64,000 nt of DNA from Acidobacterium sp. (GTDB taxonomy: Bacteria; Acidobacteriota; Terriglobia; Terriglobales; Acidobacteriaceae), in assembly GCA_003166955.1 (NCBI GenBank), contig PMUI01000113.1, positions 62,001 through 126,000 of the forward strand, written 5' to 3'. The notes beneath the pieces were generated by a model. The model saw only the letters and a list, made by a program, of their open reading frames with translations. It was not told where the DNA came from and searched no databases. This document shows positions 8,657 through 17,314 of this stretch, one piece after another. Position 1 is the stretch's first letter; every line of letters starts with the position of its first letter. The position numbers and the translations under genes were made by a program.

Positions 8657-9487
8657 ATGCGGCGCATTCTGACAGCGGCGGTTTTGATCCCCCTTGTGAT
8701 CGCGGTGATCTTCGTGTCGCCGAAATGGCCCATTGTCCTGATGTGCGCCATCTTCCTCTTCGCGGCGCTGGCGTTGTGGGAATACCTCGATCTGGCCAAC
8801 GCCATCGGCGCGAAGACGCCGCGCATCGTCGTCATGGTGTGCCTCGCTGTTCTGCTGGCAGCGATCTTTCGCCGGCCCGACCTGATGGCGCCGGTGACAG
8901 GAGCCATTTCTCTGGCACTGCTAATCATCTGCACTTTTCGTTCGCCGCTGGAGCGCGTGCTGCCGGACACGGCCTTCTCCGTCTTCGGCCTTCTGTACAT
9001 CGGTCTGTCGATGTCGACGATTTACCTGGTGTCGGCGGAAGACAACGGCCCCTCGCTGCTGCTGTTTTTGCTGCTGGTTGTGTGGTGCGGCGACATCGCC
9101 GCGCTTTATGTGGGCCGCGCCTGGGGCCGGTGGACGCTGGCGCGCAGGCTGAGCCCCAACAAAACCTGGGAGGGATCAATCGCCTCGGTGGCCGCCAGCA
9201 TCCTGATCGCGGTGCTGCTGGTCTGGATCGGCGGAATCCTCAGTGCGCACTCCATAGAATATCTTTCTTACCCAGGCAGCTTCCTGCACTGGATCGGCCT
9301 TGCGGTGCTGCTGAACGTTGCTGGGCAAGTCGGCGATCTGGCCGAATCGGCGATCAAGCGCGCCGCGGGAGTCAAGGATTCCGGGCGGCTGTTGCCCGGT
9401 CACGGAGGGTTCCTTGACCGCATTGATGCGCTGCTGCTGGCCGCGCCGGTGCTGTGGTACGCTCAGTTAGCCCAGCAGTCCTTCTGA
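8657..9487 (+). CDS. cdsA: Phosphatidate cytidylyltransferase
   Basis: This 276-residue membrane protein makes CDP-diacylglycerol from CTP and phosphatidic acid, the entry point to all phospholipid head groups. It shows about eight hydrophobic segments. The C-terminal CdsA signature runs from SAIKRAAGVKDSG into LLPGHGGFLDRID, with the Lys-Asp and the final Asp-Arg-x-Asp in place. A second conserved region, WCGDIAALYVGR, precedes it. It heads the common cdsA-dxr-rseP block; uppS, often upstream in other phyla, is absent here. A 15-bp tandem array separates it from dxr. Confidence 0.95.
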   Translation: MRRILTAAVLIPLVIAVIFVSPKWPIVLMCAIFLFAALALWEYLDLANAIGAKTPRIVVMVCLAVLLAAIFRRPDLMAPVTGAISLALLIICTFRSPLERVLPDTAFSVFGLLYIGLSMSTIYLVSAEDNGPSLLLFLLLVVWCGDIAALYVGRAWGRWTLARRLSPNKTWEGSIASVAASILIAVLLVWIGGILSAHSIEYLSYPGSFLHWIGLAVLLNVAGQVGDLAESAIKRAAGVKDSGRLLPGHGGFLDRIDALLLAAPVLWYAQLAQQSF

Positions 9488-9495
9488 AAGACAGC

Positions 9496-9600
9496 TAAGA
9501 AACGGCCAGCTAAAACCCGGTCAGCGATGAAGGGGTCAGCTAAAACCCGGTCAGCGATGAAGGGGTCAGCTGAGAACCGGTCAGCGATGAAGCGGTTAGC
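9496..9600. repeat. Seven-unit 15-bp tandem repeat array between cdsA and dxr
   Basis: Seven consecutive 15-mers fill most of the gap after the cdsA stop. The 30-bp pair TAAAACCCGGTCAGC + GATGAAGGGGTCAGC occurs twice without change (9511-9540 and 9541-9570) and once diverged (9571-9600). All units end in GG(T/C)(C/T)AGC or a close variant. Read on the minus strand they spell a meaningless pentapeptide repeat (ADRFI-like), which is an artefact of the 15-bp period. Confidence 0.9.
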
Positions 9601-9645
9601 GATTCGACCGCCAGCTCTGGCCTCCTGGACGGAAGAACTCCTCCT

Positions 9646-10824
9646 TTGAAACGCATCGCCATCCTGGGATCGACGGGCTCCATCGGTCAGAGCACGCTCA
9701 GCATTGTCGAGAGCTACCCGGAGCGGTTTGCCGTGGCCTCGCTGGCGGCCGGACGCAACATCGATACGGCTCTGCAACAGTGCCTGCGCTGGCGTCCTCG
9801 CGTGGTTTCACTGGCCACGGAGGAGCTGGCCGCCGACTTCGCACGCCGTCTGCGCAGCGCCGGGGTGACCACCACCGATGTCGTGTGGGGAAGCGAGGGC
9901 ACGGTTCGCGTCGCGACCTTGCCCGAAGCCGACTTTGTTGTCTCCGCTATCGTCGGCGTCGCCGGCCTTGAGGCGACGTACGCCGCCGTCATGGCGGGCA
10001 AGACGATCGGGCTCGCGAACAAGGAAGCCATGGTGGCGGCGGGCGAGATTATCACCGCAGCTGCGCGCGAGAAGAAGGTCGCGCTGCTGCCGATCGACTC
10101 GGAGCACAACGCGATTCACCAATGCATGCGCGCTGGAAGACGGGATGAGGTACGGCAAATCTGGCTGACCGCGTCGGGTGGACCCTTCCGGACGCTGCCT
10201 GCGTCGGAGTTTCGCAACATCACGGTGGAGCAGGCATTGCATCATCCCACGTGGGTGATGGGGCGTCGCATCACGATTGACTCGTCGACGCTGCTCAACA
10301 AAGGGCTCGAGATCATCGAGGCATGCCGCCTTTTCGACCTGTCGCCGTCGGCGATCAAAGTCACCGTGCATCCGCAGTCGACGGTGCATTCGCTGGTGGA
10401 ATTCGTCGACGGCAGCCTGTTGGCGCAGATTTCCGTTACCGACATGCGCCTGCCGATCCTGTATGCGCTGAGTTATCCGGAGCGAGTAAAGTCGGATCTG
10501 CGGTTCGACATGGCTTCGCTCTCCGAACTGCACTTCGAGCCTCCAGACCTGGAGCGCTTTCCGTGTTTGCGATTGGCGTACGAGGCAGCCGAAAAGGGTG
10601 GGGCGCACGCGATTGCTCTCAACGCGGCGGACGAAGTGGCCGTCGAGGCGTTCCTAAAACGGGTGATTCCCTTTACGGGGATTCCGGATACAATAGAGCA
10701 GGTTCTCGAGACAACCCCGGAGACGCATCCGGCCACCATTCAAGAGGTGCTTGCGGTGGACCACGCGTCGCGCGAGCTGGCGCGGGAAGTTTTGGCGGGA
10801 CGCGAAGCGTCTCGTCGTTGCTGA
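9646..10824 (+). CDS. dxr: 1-deoxy-D-xylulose 5-phosphate reductoisomerase
   Basis: This enzyme makes 2-C-methyl-D-erythritol 4-phosphate from DXP with NADPH, the committed step of the MEP isoprenoid route. Its 392 residues match the family length. The N-terminal Rossmann motif is GSTGSIGQ at residues 8-15. The metal and substrate region includes IDSEHNAIHQC, and the C-terminal helical domain holds NAADEVAVEAFL. The start is TTG at 9646, the only position that preserves the conserved N-terminus (KRIAILGS). A GGA-rich site lies about 13 bases upstream. It shares orientation with cdsA and rseP and is probably transcribed with them. Confidence 0.95.
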   Translation: MKRIAILGSTGSIGQSTLSIVESYPERFAVASLAAGRNIDTALQQCLRWRPRVVSLATEELAADFARRLRSAGVTTTDVVWGSEGTVRVATLPEADFVVSAIVGVAGLEATYAAVMAGKTIGLANKEAMVAAGEIITAAAREKKVALLPIDSEHNAIHQCMRAGRRDEVRQIWLTASGGPFRTLPASEFRNITVEQALHHPTWVMGRRITIDSSTLLNKGLEIIEACRLFDLSPSAIKVTVHPQSTVHSLVEFVDGSLLAQISVTDMRLPILYALSYPERVKSDLRFDMASLSELHFEPPDLERFPCLRLAYEAAEKGGAHAIALNAADEVAVEAFLKRVIPFTGIPDTIEQVLETTPETHPATIQEVLAVDHASRELAREVLAGREASRRC

Positions 10825-10883
10825 GGCCAAAGGTTCTCCGGTATGCTGCCGCAATCCGCACGAGTTTCGCCGAAATAACCGAT

Positions 10884-12263
10884 ATGCCCTTCGCCGTCAC
10901 TGCGACCCTCTCTTTCCTTGTTGTGCTCGGGATCATGGTCCTCGTGCACGAGTTTGGCCACTTCGCCGTGGCCAAGCTTTGCGGCGTCCGCGTTGAGGTT
11001 TTCTCGCTGGGCTTTGGCACGCGCCTTTTTGGCGTCAAATACGGCGACACGGACTACCGCATCAGCGCGCTGCCCCTGGGCGGCTACGTGAAGATGTCCG
11101 GTGAGACGCCGGGCTCGGAGACGACCGGCGATCCGGGGGAATTCAGCGCCCATCCGCGCTGGCAGCGGGTTCTTATCGCGGTTGCCGGGCCGGTAGCCAA
11201 CTTTATCCTCGCGTTCGTGCTGATGGCTGGTTTGTACACCATGCACAACGAGGTCGAGCAGTATCTCGCCGCTCCGGCCGTGCTCGACGTGGTGCCGCCC
11301 AACTCGCCCGCGGGGCGTGCAGGCCTCGAGAGCGGCGACCACATGCTCCGCTTCGACAACGAGCGAAATCCGACCTGGGAAAAGGTGATCGACCGGGCGC
11401 TGCTCGACGTCAACTCCACCGTCCCGATTACCGTGGAGCGTGTCGTCAACGGGCAGACGAAGCAGTTCAGCACGGAGCTGCTGCTGGCCGATGCTTCTCA
11501 CGGGCAGGACTTTGATATTGAGGCGCTGGGGCTGCTTCCCAAAGAGCAGGATGGGCCCCTGGGTGTGGCCGATGTGATGCCCGGCGATCCCGCTGCGAAG
11601 GCAGGCCTGAATTCCGGCGATGGTCTGGTCGCGGTCAACGGGCAGATGGTCCACAGCGTTGCCGCCGTCATTGCGGTTCTCAATGAGGCGGCCAATAAAC
11701 CGGCGAATCTCCTGATCGATCGCAACGGTCAACGGTTCAGCGTGACCGTTCAGCCTATTTGGAAGGACTACGCTACTGGCCAGGCGTCGGGCTACGCCCT
11801 TGGCTTTGTCCCTGCGCCGCCGCCGTTCACAGTGGAGCAGCTCCCGCTGTCGAAAGCGATTCAGCGGTCAATCACGTACAACCTGCACTACTCGGGGCTC
11901 ATTCTCGACATCCTGCACCGCATGTTCACGCGTCATGGCGCGGTGATGCAGCAGCTGAGCGGTCCGATCGGCATGGCGCGTATGACGGGTGAAGCCGCCG
12001 AGATGCACGGCTGGCAACCGATCATCGGCCTCACGGCGCTGATCAGCCTGAACCTCGGCATCATGAACCTGCTCCCGATCCCGATTCTCGACGGTGGCAT
12101 GATTCTGCTGCTGTGCATCGAAGGCCTGCTGCGACGCGACCTGAAGCAGGAATTCAAGGAGCGGGTGTATCAGGTTGCGTTTGTGATGCTGATCCTGTTC
12201 TTCGCGATCATCATGGTGAACGACGTCTCCAAGCTGAATCTGTTCCAGCACCTCAAGCCTTAG
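10884..12263 (+). CDS. rseP: RIP metalloprotease RseP (site-2 protease)
   Basis: This 459-residue intramembrane zinc protease cuts membrane-bound anti-sigma factors and leftover signal peptides. The zinc motif HEFGH is at about residue 23, in the first membrane helix (LVVLGIMVLVHEFGHFAVA), and the third ligand region is NLLPIPILDGG near the C-terminus. Two PDZ-like segments lie between them (VVPPNSPAGRAGLESGD and VMPGDPAAKAGLNSGD). I chose the ATG at 10884 because family members begin shortly before the first helix; a longer frame overlaps dxr and is not protein-like there. It is the last gene of the block and is followed by a terminator. Confidence 0.95.
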   Translation: MPFAVTATLSFLVVLGIMVLVHEFGHFAVAKLCGVRVEVFSLGFGTRLFGVKYGDTDYRISALPLGGYVKMSGETPGSETTGDPGEFSAHPRWQRVLIAVAGPVANFILAFVLMAGLYTMHNEVEQYLAAPAVLDVVPPNSPAGRAGLESGDHMLRFDNERNPTWEKVIDRALLDVNSTVPITVERVVNGQTKQFSTELLLADASHGQDFDIEALGLLPKEQDGPLGVADVMPGDPAAKAGLNSGDGLVAVNGQMVHSVAAVIAVLNEAANKPANLLIDRNGQRFSVTVQPIWKDYATGQASGYALGFVPAPPPFTVEQLPLSKAIQRSITYNLHYSGLILDILHRMFTRHGAVMQQLSGPIGMARMTGEAAEMHGWQPIIGLTALISLNLGIMNLLPIPILDGGMILLLCIEGLLRRDLKQEFKERVYQVAFVMLILFFAIIMVNDVSKLNLFQHLKP

Positions 12264-12287
12264 CGGCTTGTTTGATGGTGAAACGGG

Positions 12288-12317
12288 GGTCCGCCGTTCG
12301 GCGGGCCTTTTCATTTT
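12288..12317 (+). terminator. Rho-independent terminator after rseP
   Basis: The stem is GGTCCGCC / GGCGGGCC (one T-G pair) with the loop GTTC, followed by TTTTCATTTTT. It begins 25 bp after the rseP stop, before the convergent amidase gene. Confidence 0.8.
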
Positions 12318-12342
12318 TGGTTTCCAGAGATTGGGCTGGCGA

Positions 12343-13761
12343 TCACTCCGCCAGCGGTGGTGGCCGATAGCCAAACTCGCTTTCCACCGCCGCTGCGACC
12401 TCGAGCACCAGCTCGTCGGCGAACGGGCGGCCGGCAATTTGCACGCCGATGGGGAGGCCCTCCGCTGACCGGCTTACCGGCACAACGGCCGCTGGGGCGC
12501 CGAGCAAATTGAACCACTGCGTGTAGCGCATCGCGTCGAGGTATGCGACGGCTTGACCCTCGACGTTCCAGCTCCGCTCAAATGGCTTGAACGCCGGAAT
12601 GGAGCATACCGGGCAAAGCAGGATTGGAAACTGCCGCATTTCTTCGAGCAGCCGCGCGCGCACCTTGTCGGACTCGACCCACGCATCGAGCAGGGGATCG
12701 GCGGTCAGAGGCGTCTCCGCCCGCGCAATCGCCAGAAAATCGCGGAAGGTTGGGCTCAGATCCTGTTCGCGCCCGCGAATGGTGGGCGAGTAGAGCATCG
12801 CTCCGCACTGGACGAAGAAGGTCCACCACAGTTTCCGCGCTGCTTCGAGCGAGGAGGGCCGGAACGGCTTCAGCGTGAAGCCCTGGCGTTCCAAAGCCTG
12901 AACAGCCTGTCGCACTGCGACCCGGGTTTCGGCTGTCACGGGAACGATGCCGTCGTCCTCGAACCAGCCGATGGGAATCTGTTTCGCTTCGTCTCGCGTG
13001 ACTGCGCGATGTGCAACGGGTGCGCTGTTCGGATCTGTTACGTCTTGTCCGGAGAGGGTTTCGAAGAGCAGGCGAAGATCGCCGATGGTGCGGGCCATCG
13101 GCCCGATCGATCCCAGGAACGAGAACGGTCCAAGGCAAGGCGGCAAGTGTCCCGCTGCGGGGAAGCGGCCAGGGGTCGGCTTCAGTGCGCAAATGCCCGT
13201 GAAGTGCGCGGGCTCGCGCACTGATCCGCCGCTGTCGCTGCCCAGCCCGACTGCCGACATTCCCGCTGCAATCGCTGCCGCTTCTCCGCCGCTTGATCCT
13301 CCCGATGTGTACTCCAGGTTCCACGGATTGCGGGTGCTCCCGTAGAGGAGGTTCTCGGTCTCGTACGCCATAAGGAACTCAGGACAATTCGTCGTCCCCA
13401 GCACGACGGCGCCCGCGGCGAGCAGCCGATCCACAACCACCGCGTTCTTCTCCGGGATTGCTCCGGGTTCCGGAAACTTGTTGAGCAAGCTGCCAATCTC
13501 GCAGCGATAGCCCGCGACCGCGATCGACGACTTCACCGTTAACGGGAGCCCCGACAAGGGTCCCGGTCGAACGCGTTTTGCCTGTGCTCGCACCCGCTCC
13601 GCATCGAAATCCACGAGCGCGTTCAGGGCTGGGTTCAGCCGCTGAATCTGTGCAATATGCTCGTCGGCTAACTCGCGTGGCGTGATGGCGCGACGCTGCA
13701 GCAACGCAAGCTGCTCGGTAGCCGGAAGAAGGGTGACGGACATAGTGGAATGAAGGGCCAT
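12343..13761 (-). CDS. Amidase (amidase signature family)
   Basis: This enzyme of about 472 residues hydrolyses carboxamides. The Ser-cisSer-Lys triad is visible: Lys about 77 in LPLTVKSSIAVAG, a Ser in TSGGSSGG near 156, and the nucleophile in GSDSGGSVREPA near 180. Overall length and order match the amidase signature family (fatty-acid amide hydrolase and GatA relatives). It is not flanked by gatB or gatC, and the C-terminal half differs from GatA, so a free-standing amidase is more likely. The ATG at 13761 follows GGACGAA; the ATG at 13743 is an alternative. It is divergent, only 14 bp from the dehydratase gene at 13776, so promoters must overlap the coding starts. Confidence 0.88.
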   Translation of the reverse strand: MALHSTMSVTLLPATEQLALLQRRAITPRELADEHIAQIQRLNPALNALVDFDAERVRAQAKRVRPGPLSGLPLTVKSSIAVAGYRCEIGSLLNKFPEPGAIPEKNAVVVDRLLAAGAVVLGTTNCPEFLMAYETENLLYGSTRNPWNLEYTSGGSSGGEAAAIAAGMSAVGLGSDSGGSVREPAHFTGICALKPTPGRFPAAGHLPPCLGPFSFLGSIGPMARTIGDLRLLFETLSGQDVTDPNSAPVAHRAVTRDEAKQIPIGWFEDDGIVPVTAETRVAVRQAVQALERQGFTLKPFRPSSLEAARKLWWTFFVQCGAMLYSPTIRGREQDLSPTFRDFLAIARAETPLTADPLLDAWVESDKVRARLLEEMRQFPILLCPVCSIPAFKPFERSWNVEGQAVAYLDAMRYTQWFNLLGAPAAVVPVSRSAEGLPIGVQIAGRPFADELVLEVAAAVESEFGYRPPPLAE

Positions 13762-13775
13762 TATAATTTCGTCCA

Positions 13776-14903
13776 GTGCCGACCGATTTCTCCGCCGCGC
13801 TGCGATTTGAGCACAGGTTTTCCTGGGCTGGAATTCTCGGGCGCGAAACCACAACTCCGGGTCCGATCCTCATTCCTTGCGTTGCCGGCCGCCGCGTTCT
13901 CGTCACCGGCGCTGGCGGCTTTATCGGATCGGAAATGGTCCGCATCTTCGCCGCCTCGGGAGCCTCACAAATCTCCCTTCTCGAAATCGCCGAACAGCCG
14001 CTCTTTGCCGTCGAGCGCGAGATGACCGCCTGCGGCTTCGGAGACCGCTGCATTCCGATCCTCGGCAGCGTCTGCGACCGTGTACTTCTCACGGCGCTCT
14101 TTGGCGAGCATCGCCCCGAACTCGTCCTCCACGCTGCCGCCCTCAAACACGTGCCGCTGATGGAGCGGAATCCCTTTGGCGCCGTCGAAACGAACAGCGT
14201 CGGCACGTGGCTCCTGGCGCAGGTCGCTCACAAGCATCGCGTCCGCAACATGATTCTCATTTCCACGGATAAGGCCGTCGCGCCACACAGCATCATGGGC
14301 GCTTCCAAGCGCATCGCGGAGCTGGCCATCCTTGCGCATCCCGGATTTGCGGCGGTGCGCCTCGTCAACGTTATCGGCTCGCCGGGCAGTGTCGCGCCGC
14401 TCTTCGCCGAACAAATTGCGCGCGCCGGCCCGGTCACCGTCACGCATCCCGCCGCCCGCCGGTTTTTCCTCACCCTCGACGAGGTCGTCGCCCACCTGGC
14501 AGAGGCCATTGCCGCCGAATCGGCTGAGGGCATTTTGATTCCCGATCCGGGCGAGCCCATTCTGATTGCCGATCTCGCTCGCCGCATGATCGCTGCAAGC
14601 TCGCCCCACGCGCGTGAGGCCCACGATATCGCGATCGTCTTCAGCGAGCCGCGTCCGGGCGACAAGCTTAACGAGTCCCTCCTTTCATCGGGCGAAAGCG
14701 ACGCCGACCGTCCGACTCGCGCCCTCCGGCGTGTCGCGAGCCCGGCAGCATCCGGCCTCGACGCGCATATACGCTCGCTCGAATCCGCCATCGCAGCGCG
14801 TGACCTGCCGCTTCTGCTGCACCTGGTCGAGGAACTGGTTCCGGACTACCAGCCCAGCGCCCTTTTGCACGGCCTCGCCTCCGCATTCACGTTGGCCCGA
14901 TGA
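13776..14903 (+). CDS. NDP-sugar 4,6-dehydratase (FlaA1/CapD-like short form)
   Basis: This 375-residue SDR-family enzyme probably forms a 4-keto-6-deoxy sugar from UDP-GlcNAc or a similar nucleotide sugar. The NAD-binding motif is VTGAGGFIGSEM (residues about 43-54), followed by LHAAALKHVPLME, and the catalytic region STDKAVAPHSIMGASK. In that last motif the usual Tyr of YxxxK is Met, as in the WbpM/CapD group. It lacks the N-terminal membrane domain of long CapD proteins. The start is GTG at 13776. It overlaps the next gene by four bases (ATGA), so the three sugar genes 13776-17244 form a tight operon. It is most like LegB/PseB, but the exact product stereochemistry is not readable. Confidence 0.85.
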   Translation: MPTDFSAALRFEHRFSWAGILGRETTTPGPILIPCVAGRRVLVTGAGGFIGSEMVRIFAASGASQISLLEIAEQPLFAVEREMTACGFGDRCIPILGSVCDRVLLTALFGEHRPELVLHAAALKHVPLMERNPFGAVETNSVGTWLLAQVAHKHRVRNMILISTDKAVAPHSIMGASKRIAELAILAHPGFAAVRLVNVIGSPGSVAPLFAEQIARAGPVTVTHPAARRFFLTLDEVVAHLAEAIAAESAEGILIPDPGEPILIADLARRMIAASSPHAREAHDIAIVFSEPRPGDKLNESLLSSGESDADRPTRALRRVASPAASGLDAHIRSLESAIAARDLPLLLHLVEELVPDYQPSALLHGLASAFTLAR

Positions 14904-16081
14904 AGCGCCGCATCGCCGTCGTCACCACTTCGCGCGCCGACTACAGCCATCTCTACTGGCCTCTCAAGCTACTTTCGGAGCGTCCCGACGTCGATCTCCG
15001 CCTTATCGCGATGGCATCGCACCTGTCGCCCGAGTTCGGCGCTACCATCGGCGAAATCGAGAAGGACGGCTTCCCCATCGCCGCGCGGATCGAATCCCTC
15101 CTGAGCTCCGACACCGACGTGGGCATGGCGAAAAGCATCGGCGTTGCCATTCTCTCTCTAGCCGACACCCTCGGCGCGATGCGCCCTGACCTGCTGCTGC
15201 TCATCGCCGACCGCTATGAGATGCTCGCGCCCGCCTCCGTAGCGCTCTCTCTGCGCATCCCTATCGCGCACATCGAAGGCGGCGAAATCAGTGAAGGCGC
15301 CATTGACGACGCCGTCCGCAACGCGCTCACGAAGATGAGCCACATCCATTTCACCTCAACGGAAACCGCGCGCGCGCGCGTTATCGCCATGGGCGAAGAG
15401 CCCTGGCGCGTCCACCGTGCCGGCGCTCCATCGCTTGACCATCTGCACCGCAGCCATCTGCTCTCGCGCGAGGAGGTCGAAGCCGCCTGCGATCTCGATC
15501 TGCGCATTCCGGCGTTACTGGTTGCCTACCACCCCGTCACGCTTGAATCCGACACGACCTGCGAAGCCGAAGCCCTCTTCTGCGCGCTCGAACAAATTGC
15601 AGGCCAGGAAACTACGCAGATCCTCTTCTGCTATCCCAACGCCGATGCGGGCAGCCGTTCGCTGATTAGGCGCACGCGCGACTTCCTCCTGCGCCACACC
15701 AGCTCACACCTCTTCATTAACCTCAACGCTGTTACCTATTGGAGTCTGCTGCGTGACGTCGAGGTCATGCTCGGGAACTCCTCCAGCGGCATCATGGAAA
15801 CCGCTTCCTTCGCGCTGCCCACCGTCAACGTGGGGTTCCGGCAAAAGGGTCGCGAGCGCGCCCGCAACGTCCTCGATGCCGAACCCGACGCCGACTCCAT
15901 CTTCGCCCGCATCGGCGACGCGCGCAGCCCCGGCTTTCGCGCCTCTCTAACCGGCATGACCAATCCCTACGGCGACGGGCATGCCGCCGAGCGCATCGTT
16001 CAGGTGCTTACCACTTGCCCGCTTGGCCAGGAACTGCTCATCAAGCGCGCTATGCCTCTGCGCAATGGGTTCCCTTCATGA
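14900..16081 (+). CDS. UDP-N-acetylglucosamine 2-epimerase (hydrolysing), NeuC/LegG-like
   Basis: This 393-residue protein starts MKRRIAVVTTSRADYSHLYW, very typical of NeuC/LegG enzymes, which release a 2-epimerised sugar (ManNAc or its 2,4-diacetamido-6-deoxy analogue) from the UDP-sugar. Further family marks are 'IADRYEMLAPASVALSLRI', 'HIEGGEISEGAIDDAVRNA' (Glu and Asp active-site region) and the C-terminal MLGNSSSGIMETASF for UDP binding. Neighbouring dehydratase and aminotransferase genes favour the LegG role over NeuC. It is coupled to both neighbours by ATGA overlaps. Confidence 0.9.
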   Translation: MKRRIAVVTTSRADYSHLYWPLKLLSERPDVDLRLIAMASHLSPEFGATIGEIEKDGFPIAARIESLLSSDTDVGMAKSIGVAILSLADTLGAMRPDLLLLIADRYEMLAPASVALSLRIPIAHIEGGEISEGAIDDAVRNALTKMSHIHFTSTETARARVIAMGEEPWRVHRAGAPSLDHLHRSHLLSREEVEAACDLDLRIPALLVAYHPVTLESDTTCEAEALFCALEQIAGQETTQILFCYPNADAGSRSLIRRTRDFLLRHTSSHLFINLNAVTYWSLLRDVEVMLGNSSSGIMETASFALPTVNVGFRQKGRERARNVLDAEPDADSIFARIGDARSPGFRASLTGMTNPYGDGHAAERIVQVLTTCPLGQELLIKRAMPLRNGFPS

Positions 16082-17244
16082 TTGAGCCGAACATCCCACT
16101 TTCCCAGCCCGACGTCACCGATGCGGACATCGACGCGGTTGTCTCGGTCCTGCGCACGCCGCGCCTGAGCCTCGGCCCAAAGCAGGCGGAATTCGAGGAG
16201 GCCCTGGCCGCGTATGCCGGCGTGCCTCACGCCGTCGCCGTCAGCTCCGGAACCGCCGGCCTGCACCTTGCTTTGCTGGCACTCGGGATCGCACCTGGCC
16301 ATGAAGTCATCGTCCCCTCCTTCACGTTCATCGCGGTGGCCAACGCGGTTCGATACGTGGGCGCGCAGCCAGTTTTTGCGGACATCGACCCGGAGACGCT
16401 GAATCTCAATCCTGCCAGCGTCGAAGCCGCCATCACCCCGCGTACCCGCGCCCTCATCGTCGTGCACACCTTCGGCCGCCCGGCGGACGTTCCGGCGCTC
16501 CTCGATCTCGCCCGACGCCACAACCTGCTCGTTATCGAAGACGCCTGCGAGGCCATCGGCGCAGAGATCGCCGGCCGCCGCGCCGGGACCTTCGGTGATG
16601 CGGGCATCTTCGCGTTTTACCCCAACAAGCAGATCACCACGGGCGAGGGGGGAATGGTGGTCACTCAAGACGCTGCCCTGGCCCGCCGCATCGCCGCCTT
16701 ACGTAACCACGGCCGTTACGATTGCAGGGCGGAAAGCGTCCGCACACCGTCTCCGGAAACCTCCGACAACTGGCTGGAGCACGCTGAACTCGGCTTTAAC
16801 TACCGGCTCTCCGAAATGCAGTGCGCTCTGGGTCTCGCGCAACTCAGCCGCATCGACTCCATCCTCGCTCGCCGAGAAAGCATCGCGCGCCGCTACTGGG
16901 ATCGGCTGCGTCAAAACCCGGACCTGCGCCTTCCCGCGACCGACATCCCCAACCAGCGCCTCAGCTGGTTCGTCTTCGTGATTCGCCTCGGGCCTTCGTT
17001 TACGCAGGCTGATCGTGATCGAGCGCGGCGCGAGCTGGCCGCGGCCGGCATCGCCACCGGCCGCTACTTTGCACCCATTCATCTGCAGCCTGCCTATGCG
17101 GCCTGGCGCAACACCGCCGACCTTCCGGTTACCGAATCCGTCACCGCCCGCACCATGGCTTTGCCTTTCTTCAACCGTATCGCAGACGAGCAGATCGACC
17201 GGGTCTGCGCAGCGCTGGAGCGCGTTTTGAGCCCGAAGACCTAA
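16078..17244 (+). CDS. DegT/DnrJ/EryC1 sugar aminotransferase (LegC/PseC-like)
   Basis: This 388-residue PLP enzyme transfers an amino group from glutamate to a keto sugar. Asp155 (VIEDACEAIGA) would pair with the pyridine nitrogen and Lys184 (FYPNKQITTGEGGM) forms the Schiff base. The ATG at 16078 overlaps the NeuC-like stop and gives the usual start IPLSQPDVTDADI. With the 4,6-dehydratase and the hydrolysing 2-epimerase it would complete three of the early steps to legionaminic-type nonulosonic acids. No acetyltransferase (LegH), synthase (LegI/NeuB) or CMP-transferase (LegF) is present in the window, so the pathway end remains open. Confidence 0.9.
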   Translation: MIEPNIPLSQPDVTDADIDAVVSVLRTPRLSLGPKQAEFEEALAAYAGVPHAVAVSSGTAGLHLALLALGIAPGHEVIVPSFTFIAVANAVRYVGAQPVFADIDPETLNLNPASVEAAITPRTRALIVVHTFGRPADVPALLDLARRHNLLVIEDACEAIGAEIAGRRAGTFGDAGIFAFYPNKQITTGEGGMVVTQDAALARRIAALRNHGRYDCRAESVRTPSPETSDNWLEHAELGFNYRLSEMQCALGLAQLSRIDSILARRESIARRYWDRLRQNPDLRLPATDIPNQRLSWFVFVIRLGPSFTQADRDRARRELAAAGIATGRYFAPIHLQPAYAAWRNTADLPVTESVTARTMALPFFNRIADEQIDRVCAALERVLSPKT

Positions 17245-17314
17245 CCGCCGAACGCACTTTTTCATCCCCAAAACGAGTCATCGCCATTTCACGGCTGAAT
17301 GCTAGGATGAGGCC

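Noticed and set aside
9496-9600. CRISPR array
   Set aside because: The units are contiguous 15-mers with no spacers and no cas genes nearby.
9463-9777. Minus-strand protein with ADRFI-like pentapeptide repeats
   Set aside because: The peptide repeat is only the translation of the 15-bp DNA array; the frame overlaps dxr antisense. The same applies to 47191-47559.
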